A stretch of 64,000 nt of DNA from Streptomyces eurythermus (GTDB lineage Bacteria > Actinomycetota > Actinomycetes > Streptomycetales > Streptomycetaceae), in assembly GCF_014649115.1 (NCBI RefSeq), contig NZ_BMSK01000016.1, positions 124,572 to 188,571 on the forward strand, given 5' to 3'. Below, piece by piece: positions 8,116-17,438 of this stretch. How positions within the stretch are numbered: the first letter of the stretch is position 1; each line of letters begins with the position of its first letter. The translations under genes and the position numbers were made by a program. The notes beneath the pieces were generated by a model that worked only from the letters and a program-made list of their open reading frames with translations, was not told the DNA's origin and ran no database searches.

Positions 8116-9237
8116 GTGAACGCACGTATGCGTCGTGCCGCCGTTGCCGTTGCCGCCGGTGCGATGGCCGTCTCGCTGGCCGCCTGTGGCAGCGCCAAGG
8201 AGTCGAAGGGCAACGACGACTCTTCCTCCGCTTCGTCCGTCAAGAAGGGCGACGACATCACGGTCGGTCTGCTCCTTCCGGAGAACAAGACCGCGCGGTA
8301 CGAGAAGTTCGACCGCCCGCTGATCGAGAAGAAGATCGGCGAGCTGACCAACGGCAAGGCCAAGGTCGAGTACAACAACGCCCGCCAGGACGCGAACCTT
8401 CAGGCCCAGCAGGTCGACACGATGATCACCAACAAGGTGGACGTCCTGATCATCGACGCGGTGGACGCCAAGGCCATCCAGAACTCCGTCAAGAAGGCCG
8501 TGGACCAGGGCATCAAGGTCGTCGCCTACGACCGCCTCGCCGAGGGCCCGATCAGCGCCTACACCTCCTTCGACAACGTCCAGGTCGGCAAGACCCAGGG
8601 CGAGGCCCTGCTGAAGGCGCTGGGCGGCAAGGCCACCAAGTCCTCCAAGATCGTCATGATCAACGGCTCGGTGACCGACCCCAACGCCAAGCAGTTCAAG
8701 GACGGCGCGCACTCCGTCCTCGACGGCAAGGTCACCATCGCCAAGGAGTACGACACCAAGGAGTGGGCGCCGGACAACGCCAACTCCGAGATGGAGGCGG
8801 CGATCTCCGCCGTCGGCAAGAAGGACATCGCGGGCGTCTACTCCGCCAACGACGGCATGGCCGGCGGTATCATCACCGCCCTGAAGGCCGCGGGCCTGAA
8901 GGTCCCGGTCACCGGCCAGGACGCCGAGCTGGCCGGTGTGCAGCGCATCGTCACCGGCGACCAGTACATGAGCGTGTACAAGTCGTACCCGCAGGAGGCG
9001 GAGACCGCCGCCCAGATGGCCGTCGCGCTCGCCAAGGGCGAGAGCCTGGACTCCATCGCCAAGGACAAGGTCTCCAGCGCCAGCGCCAAGGACGTCCCGT
9101 CCGTGCTGGTCCCGGTCGTGTCCCTCACGCAGGACAACATCAAGGACACCGTGATCAAGGACGGCATCTACACCGTCGACGAGATCTGCTCCGGCAAGTA
9201 CAAGGCCGCCTGCGACAAGCTCGGCCTGAACAAGTAA
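8116..9237 (+). CDS. xylF: Sugar ABC transporter substrate-binding lipoprotein, XylF-like
   Basis: A periplasmic-binding-protein type 1 lipoprotein of 373 residues, likely for D-xylose. GTG 8116 follows GGGAGG at 8102-8107. A signal peptide ends in the lipobox SLAAC at about residue 23. DDITVGLLLPENKTARYEKF, NARQDANLQAQQVD and VSANDGMAGGIITAL-type segments are typical of the XylF/RbsB class. Next come an ATPase and a permease, so this is a complete CUT2-type importer, unlike the upstream CUT1 system. A strong hairpin directly follows the gene, which would allow more binding protein than membrane subunits to be made. Xylose specificity is from recalled homology, not residue-level proof. Confidence 0.85.
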   Translation: MNARMRRAAVAVAAGAMAVSLAACGSAKESKGNDDSSSASSVKKGDDITVGLLLPENKTARYEKFDRPLIEKKIGELTNGKAKVEYNNARQDANLQAQQVDTMITNKVDVLIIDAVDAKAIQNSVKKAVDQGIKVVAYDRLAEGPISAYTSFDNVQVGKTQGEALLKALGGKATKSSKIVMINGSVTDPNAKQFKDGAHSVLDGKVTIAKEYDTKEWAPDNANSEMEAAISAVGKKDIAGVYSANDGMAGGIITALKAAGLKVPVTGQDAELAGVQRIVTGDQYMSVYKSYPQEAETAAQMAVALAKGESLDSIAKDKVSSASAKDVPSVLVPVVSLTQDNIKDTVIKDGIYTVDEICSGKYKAACDKLGLNK

Positions 9238-9259
9238 GCGGCACCCGGTCCCTTCCCGG

Positions 9260-9292
9260 CCGCCGGGCGTTCGACCCTTGAACGCCCGCGGC
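9260..9292 (+). terminator. Stem-loop between xylF and xylG
   Basis: GGGCGTTC (9265-9272) and GAACGCCC (9280-9287) form a perfect stem over a 7-nt loop, and flanking CCGC/GCGG can extend it with one bulge. Its place right after the binding-protein gene suggests 3'-end protection or partial termination, the usual way such operons over-produce the binding protein. Confidence 0.55.
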
Positions 9293-9444
9293 GCGGACGA
9301 CGACCGGCCGCCTCCTCGCTCCTCCGGCGCCCCGGCGCATTCACACAGCCCCGCAAGCTCGGCCCGGGGCGCCGGACGGAACTCCCTCCCCCCAAACTTC
9401 TGCACAACCTCCCGCCGGGTCAGGCGGCGAAGGAGATGGTTCAC

Positions 9445-10236
9445 GTGTCCGCTACGCCCGTGCTGGCGTTGCGCGGGGTCTCCAAGCGGTTCGGTGCCGT
9501 TCAGGCGCTCACCGACGTAGAGCTCGAGATCCACGCCGGTGAGGTGGTCGCCCTGGTCGGCGACAACGGCGCCGGAAAGTCCACGCTGGTCAAGACGATC
9601 GCCGGCGTCCACCCCATCGACGAGGGTGCCATCGAATGGGATGGCAAGCCCGTGTCGATCAGCAAGCCGCACGACGCCCAGGCACTGGGCATCGCGACGG
9701 TCTACCAGGACCTCGCGCTGTGCGACAACATCGATGTCGTCGGCAACCTCTTCCTCGGCCGTGAGCTGAGGAAGTGGGGCGTGCTGGACGAGGTCGAGAT
9801 GGAGCGCCGCGCCCGCGAGCTGCTCACCACGCTGTCGATCCGCATCCCCAGCGTCCGCATCCCGATCGCCTCGCTCTCCGGCGGTCAGCGCCAGACCGTG
9901 GCCATCGCCCGTTCCATGCTCGGCGACCCCAAGCTGGTCATCCTGGACGAGCCCACCGCCGCCCTCGGCGTCGAGCAGACCGCCCAGGTGCTCGACCTGG
10001 TCGAGCGGCTGCGCGAGCGCGGCCACGCCGTCATCCTCATCAGCCACAACATGGCGGACGTGAAGGCGGTGGCCGACAAGGTCGCCGTCCTGCGCCTCGG
10101 CCGCAACAACGGCGTCTTCGAGGTCAAGACGACCTCGCAGGAGGAGATCATCTCCGCCATCACCGGCGCCACCGACAATGCCGTGACCCGCCGTGCCGCG
10201 CGCACGTCCAGCGCGAACGGGGAGGCTTCCCAGTGA
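9445..10236 (+). CDS. xylG: Sugar ABC transporter ATP-binding protein, XylG-like
   Basis: A single-domain ABC ATPase of 263 residues that powers the adjacent importer. Walker A is GDNGAGKST, the signature is LSGGQRQTVAIARS, Walker B is LVILDEPTAAL and the switch region is LISHN. Many CUT2 ATPases are tandem two-domain proteins of about 500 residues; this one is half that length and must dimerise. GTG 9445 was preferred to ATG 9436 because AAGGAG at 9430-9435 abuts the ATG but lies 9 nt before the GTG. Its stop overlaps the next start (GTGA). Confidence 0.87.
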   Translation: MSATPVLALRGVSKRFGAVQALTDVELEIHAGEVVALVGDNGAGKSTLVKTIAGVHPIDEGAIEWDGKPVSISKPHDAQALGIATVYQDLALCDNIDVVGNLFLGRELRKWGVLDEVEMERRARELLTTLSIRIPSVRIPIASLSGGQRQTVAIARSMLGDPKLVILDEPTAALGVEQTAQVLDLVERLRERGHAVILISHNMADVKAVADKVAVLRLGRNNGVFEVKTTSQEEIISAITGATDNAVTRRAARTSSANGEASQ

Positions 10237-11546
10237 GCATCGACAAGACCTCCGCCACCGACCCCGGCAAGACGTCCGCACAGGACGCGACCCCGGTCGA
10301 GAACCCCGAGGCCGCCGCGGCCGCGGTCACCGCCGTCGACCCGCGCCTGCTGGTGCAGGAAGAGGGCCTGCTCGGCTACTGGAACGAGTTCAAGCGCAAG
10401 ATGAAGGCCGGCGAGCTGGGCTCCCTGCCGGTCATCGTGGGCCTGGCGATCATCTGCGTGATCTTCCAGGTGCTGAACTCCAACTTCCTGTCCGCGCAGA
10501 ACATCAACGACGTGACGATCACGATGGTCGGCACGGGCATGATCTCCGTCGGCATCGTCTTCGTGCTGCTGCTCGGCGAGATCGACCTCTCGGTGGGCTC
10601 GGTCAGCGGCGCGGCCAGCGCCCTGATGGCCGTCCTCGCGGTCAACCAGGGCTGGCCCGAGTGGGCCGCCGTCCTCCTCGCCATCGCCGCCGGCCTCGCC
10701 ATCGGCGCGCTGCACGGCTTCTTCTTCGCGGTGCTCGGCGCCCCCGCCTTCGCCGTCACACTGGCCGGCCTGCTGTTCTGGCTCGGCTTCATGCTGAAGG
10801 TGCTGGGCGAGGACGGCACGATCAACCTGGACGGCGAGGGACTGGTCGCCAAGCTGACCACGTACTACTTCTCCGACATCGCCGCCGCCTACGGGCTCGC
10901 CGTGGTCGTGGTCGCGGTGTTCTTCGTCACCTCCTTCCTCGGCAACCGGCGCCGGGAGGCCGCGGGCATCCCCGCCCGGCCGCTGAGCGACACGGTGCTG
11001 CGCACGGTGCTGCTGGCCGTCGTCGCCTTCGCCGCCGCCTACATGTACAACCAGTACAAGGGCCTGCCGCTGGCCACGGTGATCTTCCTGGTGTTCCTGG
11101 TCGCCACGGACTTCCTGCTGCGGCGCACCGCCTACGGGCGCAAGATCTTCGCGCTCGGCGGCAGCGTCGAGGCGTCCCGGCGCGCGGGCATCAACGTCAC
11201 GGCGGTGCGGATCTCCGTCTTCGCGATCTCCGGCGGGTTCGCCGCGATCGGCGGCCTGTTCCTGGCCTCGAAGATCGCCTCGGCCAACCAGAGCGCCGGC
11301 ACCGGCGACCTGCTGATGAACGCCATCGCCGCGGCCGTCATCGGCGGCACCTCGCTCTTCGGCGGGCGCGGCCGGACCTGGAACGCCCTGCTGGGTGTGC
11401 TGGTGATCGTGTCCATCCAGTACGGTCTCCAGCTCCAGTCCATCGCGGAGCCGGTGAAGTACATGATCACCGCCGCCGTTCTGCTGACCACCGTCGTGAT
11501 CGACTCCATCACGCGCAAGACGCAGAAGACCGCGGGCCGCGCCTAG
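10233..11546 (+). CDS. xylH: Sugar ABC transporter permease, XylH-like
   Basis: A large CUT2 permease of 437 residues with a 60-residue Ala/Thr-rich cytoplasmic lead and about ten membrane segments. The LLGEIDLSVGSVSG and NAIAAAVIGGTSLFGGRG motifs are diagnostic of the RbsC/XylH family. GTG 10233 overlaps the xylG stop by 4 bp, implying translational coupling; GGGGAGG lies just upstream. It ends the xylFGH operon and is followed by a long hairpin. Confidence 0.87.
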   Translation: MSIDKTSATDPGKTSAQDATPVENPEAAAAAVTAVDPRLLVQEEGLLGYWNEFKRKMKAGELGSLPVIVGLAIICVIFQVLNSNFLSAQNINDVTITMVGTGMISVGIVFVLLLGEIDLSVGSVSGAASALMAVLAVNQGWPEWAAVLLAIAAGLAIGALHGFFFAVLGAPAFAVTLAGLLFWLGFMLKVLGEDGTINLDGEGLVAKLTTYYFSDIAAAYGLAVVVVAVFFVTSFLGNRRREAAGIPARPLSDTVLRTVLLAVVAFAAAYMYNQYKGLPLATVIFLVFLVATDFLLRRTAYGRKIFALGGSVEASRRAGINVTAVRISVFAISGGFAAIGGLFLASKIASANQSAGTGDLLMNAIAAAVIGGTSLFGGRGRTWNALLGVLVIVSIQYGLQLQSIAEPVKYMITAAVLLTTVVIDSITRKTQKTAGRA

Positions 11547-11556
11547 CGCCCGCCCG

Positions 11557-11628
11557 CCCCAAGGGGCGCGGACGACCGCGTACCGGCCCGTCGTGGCCGG
11601 CTCCGCGGCCGACCGCGCCCCTTCGGGG
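11557..11628 (+). terminator. Long-stem terminator after xylH
   Basis: GGGGCGCGG (11563-11571) pairs with CCGCGCCCC (11613-11621). AA/TT and CCCC/GGGG extend the helix outward, and a second small hairpin fits in the loop. It lies between xylH and the dxs promoter. Confidence 0.5.
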
Positions 11629-11647
11629 TGCCCGTCGGGCCCGGCAT

Positions 11648-11653
11648 TAGACT
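11648..11653 (+). promoter_or_regulatory. -10 box (TAGACT) for dxs
   Basis: TAGACT fits the Streptomyces housekeeping -10 form TANNNT. It sits 49 bp before the dxs start, after the preceding terminator. No good -35 hexamer is visible, which is common here. Confidence 0.45.
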
Positions 11654-11702
11654 CGGGCGAGCCCGGCAACAGCTCGATCAGCTCTAGTTCAAGGAGGCAC
11701 GG

Positions 11703-13622
11703 GTGCCGCTGCTGACCCGCATCAGGGGACCGCGCGATCTGGACCGGCTCAGCCTGGAGGAGCTGGACCAGCTGGCAGAGGAGATCCGTACCTTCCTCGT
11801 CGACGCTGTCTCCAAGACCGGCGGCCACCTCGGTCCGAACCTCGGTGTGGTGGAGCTGACCATCGCCCTGCACCGGGTCTTCCACTCGCCCGAGGACAAG
11901 GTGCTGTGGGACACCGGCCACCAGTCCTACGTGCACAAGCTGCTCACCGGCCGGCAGGACTTCTCCCGGCTGAAGATGAAGGGCGGGCTGTCCGGCTACC
12001 CGGCGCAGGCCGAGTCCGAGCACGACGTCATCGAGAACAGTCACGCCTCGACCGTGCTCGGCTGGGCCGACGGCATCGCCAAGGCCAACCAGCTGCGCCG
12101 GCGGGACGACCACGTGGTCGCCGTCATCGGTGACGGCGCGCTCACCGGCGGCATGGCCTGGGAGGCGCTGAACAACATCGCCGAGGCCAAGGACCGCCCG
12201 CTCGTCATCGTCGTCAACGACAACGAGCGCTCCTACGCCCCGACCATCGGCGGCCTCGCCAACCACCTGGCGACCCTGCGCACCACCGACGGCTACGAGC
12301 GCTTCCTCGCCCGGACCAAGGACATCCTCGACCGCACCCCGGTCGTCGGCAAGCCGCTGTACGAGACCCTGCACGGCGCCAAGAAGGGGCTGAAGGACTT
12401 CATCGCCCCGCAGGGCATGTTCGAGGACCTGGGCCTGAAGTACCTCGGCCCGATCGACGGCCACGACATCGAGGCGCTGGAGTCCGCGCTGGCCCGCGCC
12501 AAGCGGTTCGGCGGCCCGGTGATCGTGCACTGCCTCACCGAGAAGGGCCGCGGCTACCAGCCCGCCCTCCAGGACGAGGCCGACCGCTTCCACGCCGTCG
12601 GCAAGATCCACCCGGACACCGGGCTGCCGATCAGCTCCTCCGGCGCCGACTGGACCTCGGTCTTCGGCGAGGAGATGGTCAGGCTCGGCGAGGAACGCGA
12701 GGACATCGTCGCGATCACCGCCGCCATGCTCCAGCCGGTCGGCCTGGACAAGTTCGCCAAGCGCTTCCCCGACCGGGTCTACGACGTCGGGATCGCCGAG
12801 CAGCACGGCGCCGTCTCCGCGGCGGGCCTCGCCTACGGCGGGCTGCACCCGGTCTTCGCCGTGTACGCCACCTTCCTCAACCGCGCCTTCGACCAGGTCC
12901 TCATGGACGTGGCCCTGCACAAGTGCGGGGTGACCTTCGTGCTGGACCGGGCCGGGATCACCGGCACCGACGGCGCCTCGCACAACGGCATGTGGGACAT
13001 GTCGATCCTCCAGGTGGTGCCCGGGCTGCGGCTGGCCGCGCCGCGCGACGCCGACCAGGTGCGGGCCCAGCTGCGCGAGGCCGTCGCCGTCGAGGACGCG
13101 CCGACCGTGGTCCGCTTCTCCAAGGGCGCAGTCGGTCCCGCCGTGCCCGCCGTGGGCCGGGTCGGCGGCATGGACGTACTGCGCGAGCCCGGCACGGACC
13201 GACCGGACGTCCTGCTGGTGTCCGTGGGCGCCCTCGCCCCGATGTGCCTGGAGATCGCCGCCCTGCTCGACAAGCAGGGCATCTCCACCACCGTGGTCGA
13301 CCCGCGCTGGGTCAAGCCCGTGGACGAGGCCATGGCCCCGCTGGCCGAACGGCACCGGGTCGTCGTCACCGTCGAGGACAACAGCCGGGTCGGCGGCGTC
13401 GGCTCCGCGATCGCCCAGGCCCTGAGGGACGCGGGCGTGGACGTACCGCTGCGCGACTTCGGCATCCCGCCGCGCTTCCTCGACCACGCCTCCCGTGCCG
13501 AGGTCATGGCCGAGATCGGGCTGACCGCGCCGGACATCGCCCGCCAGGTCACCGGGCTGGTCGCCAAGCTCGACGGCCGGTTCGAGCGCCCGGCCGACGC
13601 CGTGGAGCCCGCGCGCGACTAG
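11703..13622 (+). CDS. dxs: 1-deoxy-D-xylulose-5-phosphate synthase
   Basis: Condenses pyruvate with glyceraldehyde-3-phosphate to DXP, the entry step of the MEP isoprenoid pathway in the cytoplasm; needs thiamine diphosphate and Mg. Its 639 residues match the family. GTG 11703 follows AAGGAGG. The N-terminal part has HLGPNLGVVELTIALH and the ThDP/Mg motif GDGALTGGMAWEALNN. The transketolase pyrimidine domain includes YDVGIAEQHGAVSAAGLAYGG, with the conserved catalytic Glu, and DRAGITGTDGASHNGMWD. The C-terminal domain begins around residue 500. It is a stand-alone unit with its own -10 box and terminator. Streptomycetes often carry two dxs copies; this may be the second. Confidence 0.97.
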   Translation: MPLLTRIRGPRDLDRLSLEELDQLAEEIRTFLVDAVSKTGGHLGPNLGVVELTIALHRVFHSPEDKVLWDTGHQSYVHKLLTGRQDFSRLKMKGGLSGYPAQAESEHDVIENSHASTVLGWADGIAKANQLRRRDDHVVAVIGDGALTGGMAWEALNNIAEAKDRPLVIVVNDNERSYAPTIGGLANHLATLRTTDGYERFLARTKDILDRTPVVGKPLYETLHGAKKGLKDFIAPQGMFEDLGLKYLGPIDGHDIEALESALARAKRFGGPVIVHCLTEKGRGYQPALQDEADRFHAVGKIHPDTGLPISSSGADWTSVFGEEMVRLGEEREDIVAITAAMLQPVGLDKFAKRFPDRVYDVGIAEQHGAVSAAGLAYGGLHPVFAVYATFLNRAFDQVLMDVALHKCGVTFVLDRAGITGTDGASHNGMWDMSILQVVPGLRLAAPRDADQVRAQLREAVAVEDAPTVVRFSKGAVGPAVPAVGRVGGMDVLREPGTDRPDVLLVSVGALAPMCLEIAALLDKQGISTTVVDPRWVKPVDEAMAPLAERHRVVVTVEDNSRVGGVGSAIAQALRDAGVDVPLRDFGIPPRFLDHASRAEVMAEIGLTAPDIARQVTGLVAKLDGRFERPADAVEPARD

Positions 13623-13634
13623 CGAGCGCCCCCG

Positions 13635-13680
13635 ACAGGCCGGTCCCGCCACGTCCCCCGGTGGCGGAACCGGCCTGTTT
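13635..13680 (+). terminator. Intrinsic terminator after dxs
   Basis: A long stem (ACAGGCCGGTCCCGCCAC against GTGGCGGAACCGGCCTGT, one mismatch) around a short C-rich loop, followed by TTT. One of the clearest terminators in the window. Confidence 0.8.
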
Positions 13681-13763
13681 GCGTGAACCTGCCTGTGCGG
13701 GTCAAACCCGTACCACCGGCCCTCTCGATCATGTCGAGGCCGGCAAGCGTGGGAGGTGGGTTC

Positions 13764-15275
13764 GTGAGCAGCACGCTGTTCCGGACGAAGAACGTCGAGC
13801 AGTCCATCCAGGACACCGAGGAACCCGAGCACGCGCTCAAGAAGTCACTGTCCGCCCTGGACCTGACCGTCTTCGGCGTCGGCGTCATCATCGGCACCGG
13901 CATCTTCGTCCTCACCGGCACGGCGGCGAAGAACACCGCCGGACCCGCGGTCTCGCTGTCCTTCGTCATAGCCGGTGCCGTCTGCGCGCTCGCCGCCCTC
14001 TGCTATGCCGAGTTCGCCTCCACGGTTCCGGTGGCGGGCTCCGCCTACACCTTCTCCTACGCCTCGCTCGGCGAACTCCCCGCCTGGATCATCGGCTGGG
14101 ACCTGGTGCTGGAGCTGGCGCTCGGCACGGCGGTGGTCGCGGTCGGCTGGTCCGGCTACATCCACTCGCTGCTCGACAACTGGGGCTGGCACCTGCCCGA
14201 GGCGCTCGGCGGGCGGGACGGCGCCACCGGCTTCGGCTTCGACATCCTCGCCGCCGCCCTCGTGCTGCTGCTCACCGCCATCCTCGTCGTCGGCATGAAG
14301 GTGTCCGCGCGGGTCACCTCGGTGGTCGTCGGGATCAAGGTGGCCGTCGTCCTCGTCGTGATCGTCGCGGGCGCCTTCTTCGTCAAGGGCGCCAACTACG
14401 ACCCGTTCATTCCCGCGGAGCAGCCCGCCGCGGCCGGCGGCAATCTCAAGGCCCCCCTGGTCCAGTTGATGTTCGGGTGGGCCCCCTCGCACTTCGGGGT
14501 CATGGGCATCTTCACCGCCGCCTCCGTGGTCTTCTTCGCCTTCATCGGCTTCGACGTCGTCGCCACCGCCGCCGAGGAGACCCGCAATCCGCAGCGCGAC
14601 GTCCCGCGCGGCATCCTCGGCTCCCTGGTCATCTGCACCGCCCTGTACGTCGCCGTGTCGATCGTCGTCACCGGCATGCAGAAGTACAGCTCGCTGTCCG
14701 TGGAGGCGCCCCTCGCCGACGCGTTCAAGACCACCGGGCACCCCTGGTTCGCGGGCCTGATCAGCTTCGGCGCCGCGGTCGGCCTGACCACCGTGTGCAT
14801 GATCCTGCTGCTCGGCCAGTCCCGGGTGTTCTTCGCGATGAGCCGCGACGGGCTGCTGCCCCGGTTCTTCTCCCAGACCCACCCGAGGTTCCGCACCCCC
14901 TACCGGTCGACCATCCTGCTCGGCGTCGTCATCGCGGTCGTGGCGGGCTTCACCAGCCTCAGCGAACTGGCCGAGCTGGTGAACATCGGCACCCTCTTCG
15001 CCTTCGCCATCGTGGCGCTCAGCGTGATCATCCTGCGCCGCACCCGCCCCGACCTGCCCCGCGCCTTCCGCACCCCGCTGGTCCCGCTGGTCCCGGTGCT
15101 GTCGGTGCTCGCCTCGCTGTGGCTGATGCTGAACCTGCCCGCGGAGACCTGGCTGCGGTTCGCGGTGTGGATGCTGATCGGTTTCGTCGTCTACTTCCTC
15201 TACGGCCGCTCGCACAGCCGGCTCGCCCTGCGCGGGCACACCCCGGCCGACGGGACCCCGCGCCCGCCGGCCTGA
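13764..15275 (+). CDS. APC-superfamily amino acid permease
   Basis: An inner-membrane amino acid transporter of 503 residues with about 12 helices. GTG 13764 follows GGGAGGTGGG. The first helix carries the unwound substrate loop GVIIGTGIFVLTGTAA, typical of cationic amino acid transporters (CAT type). The region FAFIGFDVVATAAEETRNPQRDVPRG is the hallmark of the APC family. The C-terminal tail is short and basic. It has no operon partner: a terminator precedes it and a membrane protein gene starts 70 bp later. Cationic or branched-chain substrates are possible; the exact one is not visible. Confidence 0.88.
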   Translation: MSSTLFRTKNVEQSIQDTEEPEHALKKSLSALDLTVFGVGVIIGTGIFVLTGTAAKNTAGPAVSLSFVIAGAVCALAALCYAEFASTVPVAGSAYTFSYASLGELPAWIIGWDLVLELALGTAVVAVGWSGYIHSLLDNWGWHLPEALGGRDGATGFGFDILAAALVLLLTAILVVGMKVSARVTSVVVGIKVAVVLVVIVAGAFFVKGANYDPFIPAEQPAAAGGNLKAPLVQLMFGWAPSHFGVMGIFTAASVVFFAFIGFDVVATAAEETRNPQRDVPRGILGSLVICTALYVAVSIVVTGMQKYSSLSVEAPLADAFKTTGHPWFAGLISFGAAVGLTTVCMILLLGQSRVFFAMSRDGLLPRFFSQTHPRFRTPYRSTILLGVVIAVVAGFTSLSELAELVNIGTLFAFAIVALSVIILRRTRPDLPRAFRTPLVPLVPVLSVLASLWLMLNLPAETWLRFAVWMLIGFVVYFLYGRSHSRLALRGHTPADGTPRPPA

Positions 15276-15345
15276 CCCGGGCGACACTCCCGCCCCCGTA
15301 TGTCCTTCGGCGCCCGGCGCCAGGCGTCCGGATAGCGTGCTGACC

Positions 15346-16815
15346 ATGCTCGCCGCCCAGCTCGCCCCCGCCCGGACCACGCTCACCCGGACGGCGTACT
15401 GGACGCGGTTGCTGCCCCTGCTGACGGTGCTGGCCTGCGCCACCCGGATCCCCTCCTTCGTCCGCCCGCTGTGGAACCCCGACGAGGGCTACCTCGCCGT
15501 CGAGGCCCGGCTGCTCGCCCACGGCGGGCAGCTCTACGACACGGTGGTGGACCGCAAACCGCCGCTGCTGCCCTGGCTGTACGAGGCCGCGTTCGCGCTG
15601 TGCGGCTCCGGCTCCCTGACCCCCCTGCGGATCCTCGCCGTCCTCGCCCAGCTGCTCACCGCCGTGCTGCTGGCCTCCCTGGCCCGCCGCCACTGGGGCG
15701 ACCCGGCGGGCCGCACCGCCGGGGTGCTGTATCTGCTGGTGTCGGTGGGGCTGAACCCGGAGGACGCGCAGGCCGCCGGCTTCGAGGTGTTCATACTGCC
15801 CTGGACGGCCGCCGCCGTGTGGTGCGCGGACCGGGGGCGCTGGGGCGCGGCCGGCACCGCCGTCGCGGCCGCGTTCCTGACCAAGCAGACCGGCGGTGCC
15901 GTCCTGCTGCCGGTGCTCTGGCTGCTGCACCGGCGCGGTGCCGTCCGGGCGGGCCTGCCCCGGCTCGCGGCCGGGTTCGCCGCCCCCGTGCTCGGCGCGG
16001 CGCTGCTGACGGACCCGGCCGGCTTCGTGTTCTGGACGGTGACCGGCTCCGCCGCCTACGCCGGCGTCTCCGGCTCCGCGCTCCACATCCTCGGCCGGGC
16101 CCTGGCCAACACCGCGCTCCTCGCGGCGGCCTCGGCGGGGCTGCTCCCGCCGATCGCGCGGGCCCTGCGCGGCTCCCGCGCCCGGGCGGCCGAGCCGTGG
16201 CTGTGGCTGTGGCTCGCCTCCTCGGCCGTCGCCGTGGCCGTCGGCTGCCACTTCTTCGGCCACTACTACCTGCAACTGATCCCGCCGCTCGCCCTGCTGG
16301 CCACCGCCGCGCTGCACACCCGCCCGGGGCAGCGGCGCCCGGCCGCCGTCGTCACCTCCTGCTGCGCCTGCGCCCTCTTCGTCGGCTGGGGCCTTGCCGC
16401 CCCGCGCCCCGAACTCGCGCACGCCGAGCGGCTGGCGGCGGCCCTCGCCCACCGCACGGCGCCCGGCGACCGGGTCCTGGTGTGGGGGATGCACCCCGAG
16501 ACGTACTGGCTGGCCGGCCGCACCCCCGCCACCCGCTACCTCACCGCGGGGCTGCTCACCAACTACAGCGGCGGCCGGGACGGCTCCCGGGTCGGCGAGG
16601 CGTACGCCGTCCCCGGCGCCTGGCCCGTCTTCCGCCGCGAGCTGGCCGCGCACGCCCCCGCCCTGATCGCCGACGACTCCCGCGGCAAGCCGTACGCCCC
16701 CGCCCGCCTGCCCACCCTGCGCCGCCTGCTCGCGAGCGACTACACCGAGGTCGCCCGCGTCGACGGCGCGGTCCTGTACGCCCGCGCGACGGCGCGGCCG
16801 GACGCGGCACCGTAA
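15346..16815 (+). CDS. Multi-pass GT-C-like membrane protein (PMT_2/ArnT type)
   Basis: A 489-residue protein with about ten hydrophobic segments. Near the N-terminus, WNPDEGYLAVEARLLAHGG followed by LYDTVVDRKPPLLPWLY matches the acidic-pair luminal loop of GT-C glycosyltransferases, which use polyprenyl-phosphate sugars outside the membrane. The C-terminal soluble part (about 350-489) contains MHPETYWLAGRTPATRYLTAG. The acceptor is unknown. ATG 15346 was chosen; an in-frame GTG at 15337 gives three more residues. No clear ribosome site is visible. It precedes the tandem repeat block. Confidence 0.7.
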   Translation: MLAAQLAPARTTLTRTAYWTRLLPLLTVLACATRIPSFVRPLWNPDEGYLAVEARLLAHGGQLYDTVVDRKPPLLPWLYEAAFALCGSGSLTPLRILAVLAQLLTAVLLASLARRHWGDPAGRTAGVLYLLVSVGLNPEDAQAAGFEVFILPWTAAAVWCADRGRWGAAGTAVAAAFLTKQTGGAVLLPVLWLLHRRGAVRAGLPRLAAGFAAPVLGAALLTDPAGFVFWTVTGSAAYAGVSGSALHILGRALANTALLAAASAGLLPPIARALRGSRARAAEPWLWLWLASSAVAVAVGCHFFGHYYLQLIPPLALLATAALHTRPGQRRPAAVVTSCCACALFVGWGLAAPRPELAHAERLAAALAHRTAPGDRVLVWGMHPETYWLAGRTPATRYLTAGLLTNYSGGRDGSRVGEAYAVPGAWPVFRRELAAHAPALIADDSRGKPYAPARLPTLRRLLASDYTEVARVDGAVLYARATARPDAAP

Positions 16816-16845
16816 CGGGCACGGGACGTGACCCGAGGCGGGCCG

Positions 16846-17316
16846 GCCCCCGCGGGCCGCCGGGGCGGCTGTGGGCCCCGCTGGCGTGGTGCTTGCCGGT
16901 GGTCGGCCGGGGTCGCGGTCGGTGTGGCTGCACCCGGAACTGTGGCGGGTACGGGGGTGTGGTGTGTGGTGGTGTCGCTTCCGGCGGTCGGCCCCGGCGG
17001 GCCGTCGGGGTGGTTGTGGGTCCAGCCGGCCGTGCCCCCCCCGCGACGGGGTGCTTGCCGGTGGTAGGCCGGGGTCGCGGTTGGTGTGGGTGATCCCGGA
17101 ACTGTGGCGGGTACGGGGGTGTGGTGTGTGGTGGGGTGGCTCCCGGCGGTCGGCCCTGGCGGGTCGTTGGGGTGGCTGTGGGTCCGGCCGGCCGTGCCCC
17201 CCCGCCGACGGGGTGCTTGCCGGTGGTCGGCCGGGGTCGCGGTCGGTGTGGCTGGCCCCGGAACTGTGGCGGGGACGGGGGTGTGGTGTGGCGGGGCGGC
17301 TCCCGGCGGTCGGTCC
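16846..17316 (+). repeat. 162-bp tandem repeats in a gene-free stretch
   Basis: Two full units, 16891-17052 and 17053-17214, are followed by a third beginning at 17215 that stays recognisable to about 17316; a diverged partial unit precedes them from about 16846. The phrase GCTTGCCGGTGGT recurs exactly every 162 bp. The plus strand is rich in G and T. Because 162 is divisible by 3, frames run open through the block on both strands, but none has a plausible start, domain or normal codon pattern. It separates the GT-C-like gene from the convergent NYN-like gene (gap 16816-17438), which otherwise holds nothing recognisable. Confidence 0.85.
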
Positions 17317-17438
17317 GCGGGGTGTGCCGTGGCGCTGCGGCTCCTGGCGCACGGGTCCCGCCGGCCGGGACTCCCGCCGGCGCGGGCCCCGGCGGCGGTG
17401 CCGCCCGGGTGGCCGGCCGGGGCCGCCGCCGGTGCGGC

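Noticed and set aside
9885..13832. 1315-codon open frame on the minus strand across xylG, xylH and dxs
   Set aside because: Low-complexity Ala/Gly/His/Asp composition and three well-supported genes on the other strand show it is a shadow.
16846..17316. CRISPR array
   Set aside because: Repeats are directly adjacent 162-bp units without unique spacers, and no cas genes are present.
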